From the NCBI RefSeq assembly GCF_028389875.1, contig NC_084675.1:20608412-20672411 (forward strand): DNA of 64,000 nt, written 5' to 3'. Made by a program: the position numbers and the translations under genes. This document shows, piece by piece, positions 1 to 11,852 of the stretch. A model generated the notes under the pieces. That model saw only the letters and a list, made by a program, of their open reading frames with translations, had not been told where the DNA came from and made no database searches. Position 1 is the stretch's first letter. Each line of letters starts with the position of its first letter. The DNA is from Rhea pennata (Eukaryota; Chordata; Aves; Rheiformes; Rheidae).

Positions 1-1231
1 CTGCAACTACAGTTCAGATGAAACAGTTTTGTAACGACAGATAACTGCCATTAACCTTTCCCCATACTAGCTGCAAGAGCTGTGCCTTTCACTTTTTAGT
101 CTTCCAAAAGTTACCAGATAACTAATTCAGGAAGTCTAACAATAAAAGATATCAACAGAAAAAGAAGAGCTTTTGGTTTGTTTTCGAAATGATTTTTATG
201 TGGTGTTTCTTCTATGGGTAGAAGAAGCTTTTCTGCATGGCTTGTAGTAGTCTTTTCTTGAGGAATCAATTAACTGAGCTCCTGTACGATCATGCTAGGC
301 AATTTGTGGTTGGTTCATGATGCAGAGAAATTTAGATAAGATCAAGGCTCAGCCCCATGTAATTTGGAAGGATCACAAGTACCATTCTCTAGGGATAATA
401 TTAAGAGGAAAAGATTTCTGCCAGGTTTTAGTGAGGAATTGGTCATTGTTACTCTAAAAATAATCTGATGAAACAAAATATGGTTCTAGTATCAGACTTC
501 CAAATAGTTATATAGACAGAAATTGTGGGCTTGCTGCAGAGTGCCTGGGAGAATTAAGACAGGTAGCTCAGTCTGAAGGTGCTTTGTTGCTCTCCATTCC
601 TGGAGATGAGCTTGCAATCTGAACCAAGGGCAATGACACAGAGGCAAAAATAATGTCACCATTGGTGTCTTGTACCTTACACCTGAACCTCTTCTAAGCT
701 CAGTTTTTTTCAGGGGAGTTTTACATGCCAGATCCAAAATCGTCGCATTGTGGCATAGCCTGCATGTATGTGGACAGGGAAAATGAGAAGGAAGAGGGTG
801 TTTTTACTCTTGTGGCTGTCTTGCAATGAGCGTTTAATTTTGATAGCACTTCCTCATAGTCACCAGGCACAGCAAAATTCAGGTAAAAAGCCCAACCCTT
901 TGTCTTCTCGCCACATCCTCCCCATCTGGTTTCCATCTATTCACAGAAAGACAAAAGTCGTTTGCTGGGAGGGGAAAAGAGAGAAGCTAACACCAACAGC
1001 AGTATTACAGTAAGGGTAAGAAGGCCAGGAGAACTTTTTAAAGTAATTAGTAAAATAAAGAGTAACTTGTCTAGATGAACCAAATACTCATGGGAGAGGA
1101 CAAGTTCTCTTTTAGTTCAAGCCATCGAATAACCTTTTTCCCCACAGTTTTAGATCAGTGATATTTTCTACTGTAACTCATTTTCTGTGTCAAGTTTGTG
1201 TTATCTTTCAGATTACATATTTTTCATTGCC

Positions 1232-1260
1232 ATTTCTGTAAATACCAAATTTACAGAAAT
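1232..1260. repeat. Perfect 12-bp inverted repeat
   Basis: ATTTCTGTAAAT (1232-1243), the spacer ACCAA and the exact reverse complement ATTTACAGAAAT (1249-1260) form a potential hairpin. Pairing does not extend further. Function unknown. Confidence 0.85.
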
Positions 1261-3364
1261 CACTATGTGTTTTTTATGTATAGACGTGTCCCAAACTATG
1301 AGAAGAGAAAGGAGTTTTATACAAATGCTTGTAGAAATATACAGTTGAAGAGCATTTGATTCAAAGTTCAGGCATTTAATGTTCTCCATAAGCTACTTAC
1401 CATAAATTTTAAACTGACGTTGTAGTTTTGATTATGCATTTTTATGATGCATTTTATGCCTCATTCCCAGACAGATTTATGGCTCTTACACAATATTAGA
1501 TGAGTGACTCCACATGTTTCATGTCAACAAGTTCTTTTTTTTTCCCTTCCCTTCCCCTCCTCTACCCTCAAAACTTCTGCTGGTTAAAAGTAAGCCATGC
1601 TGCAGTTAAGGTACATTTGCTCTTGTCATTTTTGACCTGCTCTTGGCCATGCTGGAGAATTTGGCGAGACTGGACAAGAGGGCTTTGACCCTACTGCTGG
1701 AAAGCAACAAATAAGGGCTGGTATCCATCAATACTGAAACCATATCTTTTATATTTGTGTTGAGTTGGCCATCCTAGTTGTGACACAATTACAGGGCAAG
1801 TTGAAACCTATTTAACTCAAAGCGTATCCCTTCCAGAACAATCCCACCTAGAGAAATAGAGAGAAGAGGAGAGAACAATGTTCTTCTTTACTAGCTAACA
1901 GATGTGGAGCTATCTACAAATAACAGGGTGGCCAACAATAATGTAGCACAAATCATGAACTGTTGGAAAGAAAAATATCCTTACATTGGGCTTTGAATAA
2001 CTGCTGTGGCTTGGAGACAAGTACAGATTTTCCCCGAATGTGCTGGCTGGTGCTTTGCCTTTGATGCGTCCCATTGGATGGTCCCAGCTAGCTACTTTGC
2101 ATCACACTGTACCACTCAAAAGCCTTACACATATCAGTGCCAGAAGCAGTAAGCAAAATATCATGTTCATTTATATTTATTTCTGAATAAACACAAGTGT
2201 ATTTATATTCATTTCCAAGCCGCTCAAGAGGCTGCTAACTCTGAGGCTGCGAGGACAGGATTACCCCTTGGCATATTCATAATCACGGGACATGTGGAAG
2301 CAGGAGGTATCTGCTCACAATATTACATCAAGCTCAATGTAACCAGAACACCAACATTTGTTTCACATGCACCCTTGCACCTGGCTCACACAAAATGTGG
2401 CTTTTTTAACAGGCTGGCCATTGAGTTTGTAGTTTGGAAATTTAGGCTTTTCATCCCAAAAGGGGAATAAGGATGTCCCTGGGGGCTTGTGAAGATAGAA
2501 CAAGGAGATGAGTGGCTGAGCAGTAGTAAGGTCATCCGAGCAGACCATTTGGCAGGAACTTCTTGCAGCCTAGTGGCAAAATAATCCATTCCCCAGCTTT
2601 CGGACACAGGGAAAGAGAGGCATATTGCTGAGCCCTGAGGGGATAATTCATCCCTGATGGCCTCATCAACTATCCAGAAGATGGTGGTTACCAGTGAGGC
2701 AGAAAATGTTCCTAGCATGCAAAACACCTAGTTCGTCCTGGAGGTTGTCCCTATTGTCCAAACTGAGAACCTGCTTGGAGGCAGGAAAGCTTTCAGAGCA
2801 GGAGGGACATCACGAACAGGCCAGCAAATGCCTCAAGTGCAAAATGCAGGTGGTAGTGGGCAATGTGTCCTACCATCTCCTGCGAGCTGCTCGTCAGCCG
2901 CACATCACTGCCAAGGCCTGGGCACGGATAAGAGTGGCCTGTCCCAGGGAGTGTTTCAGGAGCAGAAGATTTGCACCGTATTTGGCAGGAGGAGAGGCCA
3001 TTTCAGCAGCTCCCACCTGCAGCTGGCATGTTGCAGAGAGGCGACTGCCGCTCGTTTGCTCGTTTTGCGGTCTCCCGTGCTTTGATTCGGCTCTGGGATC
3101 AGGGACCAGAGGGTAGTGGGAAACAACCCCTGTTCAAGGGCAGAATACTTTGGCAGGTTATTTTCTTTCTCTCTCTGAAAGTGACAGTGACTTTTTAAGG
3201 CCATTTCCTGCCTATTCATGTTGCAGAGCTAAGAACAATTTCCACATGTACAGTGTATTTCTTTTCACACCTTGATAAGCACATAGAGAGACTTAGAGAT
3301 TTTCTTTGGCAACTTCAATTTTGTCATGCTCAGTTTCCGTGTGTCCATGCCCAGAAATAGTGTC

Positions 3365-3368
<4 letters not shown>

Positions 3369-3400
<32 letters not shown>
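3369..3400 (+). repeat. Homopolymer T32
   Basis: Thirty-two consecutive T. On the minus strand this would read as a poly(A) tract, but no retrocopy is recognisable next to it. Confidence 0.9.
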
Positions 3401-3403
<3 letters not shown>

Positions 3404-6400
3404 CTAGTGAACCTTCTGAAGTGGTTTTTTATTGTGGTTGGTTTCGTTATTGCAGAACTTCCTGCACTGTGTGGCTTTGAGTGGATGGTGCTCTCCATAA
3501 GCAAAACGAGAGAGGGAAGCTGAAAAGTGGTCAGGTAACACTGCTGTGACTTCTATGTTGTGAACCAGAGGACAGAGCACTTAATGGTGCAAAGCCAAAA
3601 CTCACTGACATCGCAGAAGGAGGCTCCATCCTCTTCCCCTGACACCTTCATCACTTACTCATCCTCCCACTGCTTTCATTGAACCCCATGTTGCTTTGGT
3701 GATAGGACTGTCAGGGGCATGGAGAGAATGAATTGCTTTAAGTCAAAGTTGGCTTTTAGATCTCCATGTCTTCATGTTGCAAGGGACCAAGACCTTGCCT
3801 GTGCCCTTGTTCCCTCTCGTGGCTCTTTGTTTTACTGAGGCATGTTGCATTTCATGTGCACAACTGAGCTGTTGTCCCAAAGGGCTTGTTGCTTGTATAG
3901 CTGCTGGGGTGGCTGGAAGAGATGCTGTGGGGGACCCTTCCACCACACATCAATTAAATTGTTAAAAAAAAGGGGGAGGGGCTAGATAATTTCCAAACTC
4001 AAATAAAAAAACTCAGGGAAAACCAGACAGTAGGTCACTGAGTCATTGGTCTCATTGCTAATTACTGTCTATGTCGTCCCCTCCTTTCTTCTGAGCTGGT
4101 GCTTCCCAGCTGTCTCTGCTGTACTCCACCACCTCCATTCTCGTTTGCAGCAACCGGCCTCCTCGCTGCTCTCTTTGTAAGGCTGATCACGAGATTTGTC
4201 AAAACCTTTCCCTCAAAAGGTTGACAAAACCAGTGAAAAGTTCTTTTGAAACAGCTTGGAAACAAAAGGTTCTTTGTTTTCATTTCTCTTTCTCAACAAA
4301 GGTTTAAACTTTCCTGAAAGGGGAAGAATTTTTTTTCAGTTGATTTCTCTAGCGGACGTAATAAGTTGTAGATTCTGCCTCTCCTTCATATCCTTTCTTT
4401 AAATATTCTCTTGAAATCCTCTTGAAACAATTCTCATGTTTTTCCCAGTAAGTGTTGCATACCTTATCTGTCTGGCTCATTTTCTTGTATTTTTTTTTGT
4501 CTAATCTAGTTTAAGCTGTAAGTTTTTCAGGGTGAAGAAGAGGGCTACATTTTGGCAGTCTTTGCTTGATAACATTGGCTTAATCTGCATTAGATTGCCA
4601 AGAATGAAAGCAGCAGGCAGTACTTTCTGCCCAAAGCAAGTTCACATTTAGAGAAACTGTGGCTGTTAATATTTCGCATTTTGAAGAAAAGAAAGAAAAT
4701 GGCTTAAAGACAGAAGAGTCTGGTATTCCTCAGCCCTTTGCTCTGCAGCTGTCTGTCACTGTTGGATGTTAAAACCAGCTGACTGCACCCATCGATCAAG
4801 ATTCCTGGGGTTTTTTCCTCATGTAAGAAGTCTATCTAGTGCATATAAGTGAGTTTTTAAACTGCAAGTGTTCTCTATGCGATGTGGTATTGAATTGGGA
4901 CTATCCTGGGCTGGCTTAGACTTCCACGATGACTGATCAGGTAGACATGGATGAGACCTTCGTAACAGATTTACCTGTTTGTTACCAATTTCACTGAGCC
5001 TGTCACAGCTTGTTTTCTGCAAGTGGAGGCTCTAAAGCGAGAGATGTTATGATTGCAGCCTCTGAGACATGTGGAAGAAATAGTAAACTATATATGCAAA
5101 AGCCGTGCAAATGGAAGCACACTAAGACTTAGGAAAATAGGCAGGTATTTATAAAATAATGCTCTTTGCAGTACCTACTTCCTTGCAATGATATACTTTA
5201 ATTCATACTTTTGTCATGCTTTTAGGAAAAGTGTGTACTTCTATTAAGGCCCCCCAGCTAACATGATCCAAAATATTCAAAACGTCTAAATCTTTACATT
5301 TTTCATCTTTTCTGATAGTTGTACTTATAAAAAAAACCCTATTACTTAAGTCCTGCAGGGAATGGAAACAAAGGTATATTCAGTATCTATTCCAGCAAGG
5401 ATATTTCAGTTGTTTTCTTCTACTGATACTTTAAGTAATGTGGCAGAAGTAATAGATCCAAAGAAGACCTTGCCCATTATTATGTGATGAATGTCTTATG
5501 TCTTTCTCATAATGTCACTAGTGTTTTAGGACTGCTTTTCCACAGAATGCGAGCAATATTTGATTATTTCCAACTGGCAAAATACATAAAATAACAAAGA
5601 GCTGTTGCGCTTGATAGCGCTTCATGGCCGGTGGTCTGGCAGCGGCTCAGATGATACATTTGAATGCTTAGAGGAAAGCATGTTGGAGGGTTTTTAAAGC
5701 CTTTCTTAGAAATGGATATGTGTGATTCACTTCACTGCTTTTCCCCAGCCATGACAAATAAATGTTACCAGTGTCAGGAAGAGCAGAGTCTTGGTGCAGG
5801 ATAATGGCAGAGTGTTCAAAGGGGAATTACAACCAAAACCTGGAAGCAAAATAATGTCAGCCCTGCCCTTGGAAGGATGGAAATGTTCTAAGAGAGAGGG
5901 ATGTGACATAAAAAGAAAACCCAGTATGCTTCCTGCCCACAGACCACTTTTCCCCTCTGCTGTAGGAAGATTTATGCCTTTCTTTGAGGAGAGCTGTGCA
6001 ATCCCATGAAGGAGTAAAGGGCTCTCAGTCACGTTAGACTGCATTCTCCAGCCTTTCCTCTGTGTATGGGAACTTTGTCCAGGGTCAGGATAATTAATGA
6101 CTGATATAATTAATCTGATGTTTCATTTTTCAACTGAGCTAATGAAGAATGTAAGTAATGTCTTCATGACTAACTACAGAAAGACAGAGGTACGCTATGA
6201 TGTCTGCTGAAAGATCTATTTTTCTGGAAACAATGATTAATACAGTTTTTTCAGTGGAGAATTAGATGTACAACCAAGCTGCATGAACCAATATCTCGTG
6301 CATAAATCAGTGCTGAGACTCAAGATACTGCAACTATTTATTTTTTTACTCCTACAGCTCTTCATTTTAGCTTCTGGACTGGAAGAAGGGGGTTTGTTAC

Positions 6401-7635
6401 TCATTGCATCCCTTGCTTAACTCTGTAGCTGCTGAGAAATAACTGGGAGAGAGACCAACAAAAGTCACTTGCTGCTTTCACAGGTTTATCCTTCACATGT
6501 TGCCATGTGAAGACACAGCATGTGTCACATGAAGTCCGTTTTCAGTTTGCTGGGGTATTTGCAAGGCTAGTGCAGTTGAACTGGGAAACATTATGAGAAC
6601 CAAAGCAGAAGAGACTATTGCTACTGCTATATGTTGCTTGCATTGTGCTTCATGCTGTCTGCAAGAGCTAATACTAATCACACACTAGCAGTTATTCTGC
6701 AGGCAGAAATTATGCAGCAAGAAAATCAAGATTTGAGAAATTCCTCCTTAGTGTCTGCAATGCGCCTAGAGGATTCAATAGAAAGCATAGCAAGTGCATA
6801 AGCAGCAAGGAAGATGTGTTGCTCATGGCAAACTCATAAGCAACTAAAGTTGTGGCTGTATTTAATAGACCTATTCTTGCTTCAATAGCCTATTTAGCTG
6901 GAAGTATCTCAGCTCTTAAGAAATGTGAGTGTTATCCAGAAAAATAAAAATGACAAGAAAGGTGGTGACCCAGAACTGTCCGTTCAGCGCCTGGACTGCA
7001 AAGAGGGGAACAGAGAGGTACGGGGGGCACAGCCACAAGGAGCTGCCTTTTGGAGGCCCTGGTGACCAAAGCCAGAGATTTTCCCTGTCACTGATGCCAA
7101 TTTCAGCCTCTTCATTTCCTAAGTTCCACTTTTCAATGTACCCCCAAATTCTAGCTTCGCCTGCCAAGGGCTGTGGTCTTTATTTTCCTGTGGCTTACCA
7201 ACATAAAAAGACACCATTTCCACACAGCCTGGTGCTCCCAGTGTAAATATGTTTGTATTAGGCCCAGAGCAGGTAATCCTACAGAGCAGAGAAGCTGCAG
7301 ACCTTTCTGGAAGTGTTCAATGCAGCTTAAACTCTGTTTCCCTCACTTTTATTTATGGAAATGCAAAAGGCTATTTATCTCTTTGAGTCCCCCTAGGATT
7401 TGTTATAGTTTACTTGAGAATCACAAATTACTGCTTGGTGGAAGTTATTGCAGTGAAACTGGAGGGGTTGGGAAGATGCTGTGCTACAGCAAATAGCCAT
7501 AGTGTCTCTAGCCTGGCTTTGCAAAGAGGCCTCGGTGATGCTCTCTCCTGTTCCTTAAGAAATGGTTAATTTAGCTAGTTCTGAAAATAAGACTTTTCTC
7601 TAAGACTCCTTTGATTAAAAATGAGCATAGACTTT

Positions 7636-7659
7636 ATATCATCGATATATCATCGATAT
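7636..7659. repeat. Two tandem 11-nt units containing ATCGAT
   Basis: ATATCATCGAT is repeated at 7636-7646 and 7647-7657, followed by AT and then C. Each unit contains ATCGAT, the core bound by cut-class homeodomain proteins (CUX/ONECUT). The two cores are 11 nt apart, about one helical turn. Confidence 0.6.
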
Positions 7660-7955
7660 CAGCTGTCTCGAGAAAACATGGCATCCATACATCCCTAAAC
7701 TTACCTGGTCTGGAAAGTGGTGAGCAGTTGCTGCAGCCTGTTCCAGCCCGGGCTGAGGGGTTGTGTGCATTCCCTCGTGGTGGCAGAGGCCAGGCGGAGG
7801 GTGTCGGGAGATGTCGGTGAGGGGAAACGCACAGAAGTCCTCGCAGCTATGATAGCTGCCCAGGTCTCCATCGGTTCTGGCAGGGACAGGTGTGACTTTT
7901 TTCCCATAGACATTCTGTCACTGTAAAGTTTTTCTTGATAAATTCCAGACTCAGA

Positions 7956-7979
7956 ATTATTATTATTATTATTATTATT
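7956..7979 (+). repeat. (ATT)8 microsatellite
   Basis: Eight uninterrupted ATT units. Confidence 0.95.
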
Positions 7980-9541
7980 GAAAGGAACACTTGAGTTCTC
8001 CTGGCTGGACCAAAAGAAATTCCTTGTGGTTTAGATGGTTAGACTTCAACTATGTACTGGCACAGGTCCCAGTTCGAGGAGTGATGGGGGATGCACTGAT
8101 TACACCGAGACCTTTTGGAGCCTCCTGCAAAGGTGAGCTGGGTGCCCTTGGAAGAGCTTGTGCCACAGCTCTGCGATACCACCATGGTGGTCACCACTTT
8201 GGGCTCCTGTGTGATGCTGTACACGTGGTGTTGAGTGCTGAGCATCAGCTGATGGATACTGCTGCTGTCATGAGATTTGCCTATCACTAATGACTCTTTG
8301 GCAGCCAGTGAATCACTATTTGATTTATGTTTACAATGTAATAAACACGCTTCCATTTATTTCTGCCCTTAGCACCTCATTGTGGTTTGTAGGAAGGCTT
8401 ATGTTTCTGAAGGGCTTTGGCAAAAATAGAGGGCAAAGTGGAGTTACTTTTGTGTTTGTTAAAAAAAAAAAGAAAGATGGATTATTTACAAATTTTCTTG
8501 AATTTCTAGAAGAAGATGCTAAAGAACATGTAATACTCTTGCAATATCATCCCGTGAAGAGTAAAGGAACTAAAAAAGCAAGAAATTAGGTATACAAAAT
8601 TATTCTTTTTTTCTTTTATCTTTATCCACTATTTCAAATAATTAATAAGATTCTAGGTAAAATACTGTAGATTTTGAAGAAAATAATAGGAAAATCCCTT
8701 CCTAGAAGAGTTCTGAAAAGCAGGATTTAAACAGAAATTCCTGATCTATTTCATATGGAAGATTCCCCTTCAGTATCCCAACAGATGTTTGAAATTACAT
8801 GAGATGTCTCTGAGAGTCTGGTAATTTCTGCTGGGATTTTTTACTAGTTCCTAGGTTTTATTTCATGAGGAGCTAAGTGTTGTCTCCCTCGAGTTCCTCT
8901 AAGTGGGTCATAAGTTTGCACAGAAGGGCTTTAGTCTTTCAAGTTTCTCTGATCCGCTGAGTAATTTCACATTACATTAAGGCACAAGTGACTGTATTGT
9001 GGAACCATTGTTTCTTTTAATTTTTTTTTAAATGTTGCTGTGCAAGCTGGCCACCAGTGCAAGTATAACTGATGCTTTAAAGAAATTATTCTGGCAGATT
9101 CATCTTTTTTTATCTTATCTTTTCCAAAGCCGGTAGTTCAGGAAATCATTTCAGTTTTAGGAAATCTGAAATCTTTACGACAATTTTTTTATTAAGCAAG
9201 GCCTCATTTAAGAAAGGGAGAAATGTTTTGGGCCAAGTCCTTCTTTCCATAGTACTGTTAGGTTCACAGAAGATCCACCGAGAAGAAAGTTGTGCTAATA
9301 ATAAATGTACTGATACTTGACCAGCCTGATACCAAGCCATGTGCAGCTTCTTAGGTAAAGGTACAGGTGCTGATTATTCTCTAGGCAAATTGCATATGTA
9401 AATTGAATGTCCATTGCCTCCTTGAAAGTCTTGCCATTTTAGACATGTTTGTAAGACGAAGTTTATCTCTTGCCTCTGTCATACTACATGTACAAATCAT
9501 CTCTTTAGTAAAACTACTAATGTAATTATCACAGCTACTAA

Positions 9542-9557
9542 TGTCATTATAATGACA
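9542..9557. repeat. Perfect 16-bp palindrome
   Basis: TGTCATTATAATGACA equals its own reverse complement. It holds two opposed TCATTA homeodomain-type cores. A related sequence (CTACTAATGTAATTAT) lies about 20 nt upstream. Confidence 0.8.
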
Positions 9558-11363
9558 CACTCGCTCAGTTTTTGTCCTAGGATTAGGGTCTTTGTCTACT
9601 GAGTCTCCCTTACCTAGTATTTCTCAGAATAGTTAAGCTAATCCCATGTATTACTGTGCATAATTTAGGTGCTGAGTTTCAAAATCCTATCTCCAGCAGT
9701 TGGTTTCTGCACTGACTTTGTCTAGTGACTCTCACCATTACTGTATGTCATTGCTGGCCTCATGCCCACCTGAAGGGAAGAGGATGGAGTGCCAGGCGTA
9801 TCAGCCTATTCTGTAACGAAAACCAAAGACAGCCTGTTTCAGAAGAAGTATATAGGTTGCTGATCTGGTAAGGAAAGTACTGGAAGAGAGTTGTTTGTGC
9901 TAGTGTTGGCACAAGAAAGATGAAGCAGACAGAAAGAGATATGTGTTTGGGTTTGAATTCTCTGCACTGAGGCAGAAAACCAAGACTTGCATGCTGTGAT
10001 AAAATCCCATGCAAATCGTAAATGTGCATAAATCCATTTTAACATGAAACTCAGCAAGTTTTGGTCTAAATAGCTGAAAGGAGGTTTTTGCTGTTGATCT
10101 GAGCAGTGGTAGCAGTCTGTTGTGGTGCCTCAACCCCAGAGACACGAGGAATCCTGGCAATAAAAGTGCTTCCTCCAGTAACACCTTCAAGCCTGGCATC
10201 ACTTAATGGGCTGTGAGATCACATCAGAGCAGCTGTTTTTGAGCATTATAGAGGACACATTACTCCACTCCTCTGAGTCAGTGTTAGTACATGAAAACCA
10301 CAAAATAAGAAAAAAGCAAGTCAAGGTTCATATTCGACATTTCCACCTCCACATATAGGAAACAGTAACAATTGAGCAGAGCTGGCACGAAAGGGACTGG
10401 TCTCAGCTTTATCATAGTGGGAAAGCAATAAACACCCAAATTAGAAGAGCTGAAGGCCACTGAGCTCTTCCTGCACACCCACAGTGGTACTCCCACTCGC
10501 TGTCTCCTGCCATCACTTGGGGATGGCAAATAATGAGGAGAACAGAAGCGAAATCCAAGGCTTCCTTGCCCCATCTGCTGATGCCAGAGTGATGCTGTGT
10601 GGGGCATGGCCATGGATTTTTTGTTCTGCTAAGAGGGACTGTTAACAGCAAGTCAGATTTTAGGCAAGGCAAGGTAAGAAATTCTGTATCTCCTTATTGT
10701 TTGTTTTTTAGGATGAAAGTGGTTTGTTCCTGGACCTCAGAGTGCCCTGCTTAGCTTTATGGGTAACTTGTTTCCTGGAAGTGTTGAAATAGATGATCTT
10801 GAATAGACAGAGCTTGGCTTTTGACTTTTGCAGCTGGGAGGGACAGGAATATTGCTGTTCCTGCAATACTCCTTGCAAGGGATATTTGCTGTGTTTTCTG
10901 GAATTCACTCCCTTCCCTCCTCTGAATCAGATCCCCTAGGTCAGTCTGTTCTTTACACTCAATATTTTAGCCTGGTGCTGCTTCTCCCCAAGTGCATTTG
11001 TACGAGTCAAGGCCATGCTCTTTTCCAGAGAGTGGGTAGCTTTACAGGTAACATGATGGCTCACACTGTCATGTACACATTAAATTGTGTTGGCAGTGGG
11101 AGATGTGTTATCATTCCAGATTAGTCAAGGAAACACAATATGGGCCAGTTTCTAACGCACCGTCTTTGGGCACTCTGCACTTGCCTTGACGGGTGGACAA
11201 ATGCCTCAAATCCACACTGGTGTTTTCCAGACCCTGTATGACTTTTGGATTGCATCTCAGATGTTCACGGATGCCTCTGGGTCAATATGATGCTGCGAAT
11301 GCTTGTGTGTCTGCACATCTATTTCACTTTGTCACCTTATTGGTCACAGCTAGAGGAATATAA

Positions 11364-11852
11364 ATGCATTGCAAATACGTAAATCTGGTTTTGGAAGTTT
11401 GGAGATTTTTAGTCTGTCCTACATATCTGACCAGCAGTATACCAGTATGTCTACATTTTTGTGCATATACATATATGAAGAGATATACTCTTTTCCAATT
11501 TTGTGCTTTTGCTGAATATCATTTATTTGTAATTTATAGGCATCTGTTAACATTAGGAAAGAATGAGTGGGATGAAAGGAACTCAGATTTTTTAAAAGTA
11601 ACTTTTCAGTTAAACAGGTCAATAAGCAGATGTACCAATTCCGTTAGCAACTTTTCTTATCCCCAATATGTTTGGAAATCTAACGATAAAAAAAGAGGCT
11701 CCACAGTGTTTTTTGGGAAGATTATTTGGTTTCTAAACTCAATAGTCTGTTCTGGAGCCTGGCACTTCCAGCCAGGCTTTCTTGTTTATATCATAACAGT
11801 GAAAGCTAGTACAAACCGAAGCCTGCTGGAGTGTTTGCAGTTGGGAGAGTGA
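11364..11852 (+). other. Unrecognised 162-codon open reading frame in AT-rich DNA
   Basis: A true ATG at 11364 opens 162 codons that end at TGA 11850-11852. The DNA is AT-rich, where stops are frequent, so an open frame this long is somewhat unexpected. The translation is rich in Phe, Tyr, Ser and Cys. It shows no recognised domain, signal peptide or transmembrane pattern. No promoter or poly(A) signal was tied to it. It may be chance, a decayed mobile-element fragment or a lineage-specific gene. Confidence 0.15.

Larger units (their letters stand above)
1..11363. other. Apparently intergenic DNA, left part
   Basis: No gene or transposon was recognised on either strand. The region is AT-rich, with short GC-richer stretches at about 2760-3110 and 7700-7890 that show overlapping open frames in several phases and no known domain. 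It carries a T32 run, an (ATT)8 microsatellite and small inverted or tandem repeats listed separately. A distant or non-coding gene cannot be excluded by eye. Confidence 0.55.

Noticed and set aside
2694..3116. 140-codon plus-strand frame with several cysteines
   Set aside because: It starts with GTG, overlaps other open frames in GC-richer DNA and has no recognised domain or spacing of zinc-binding residues.
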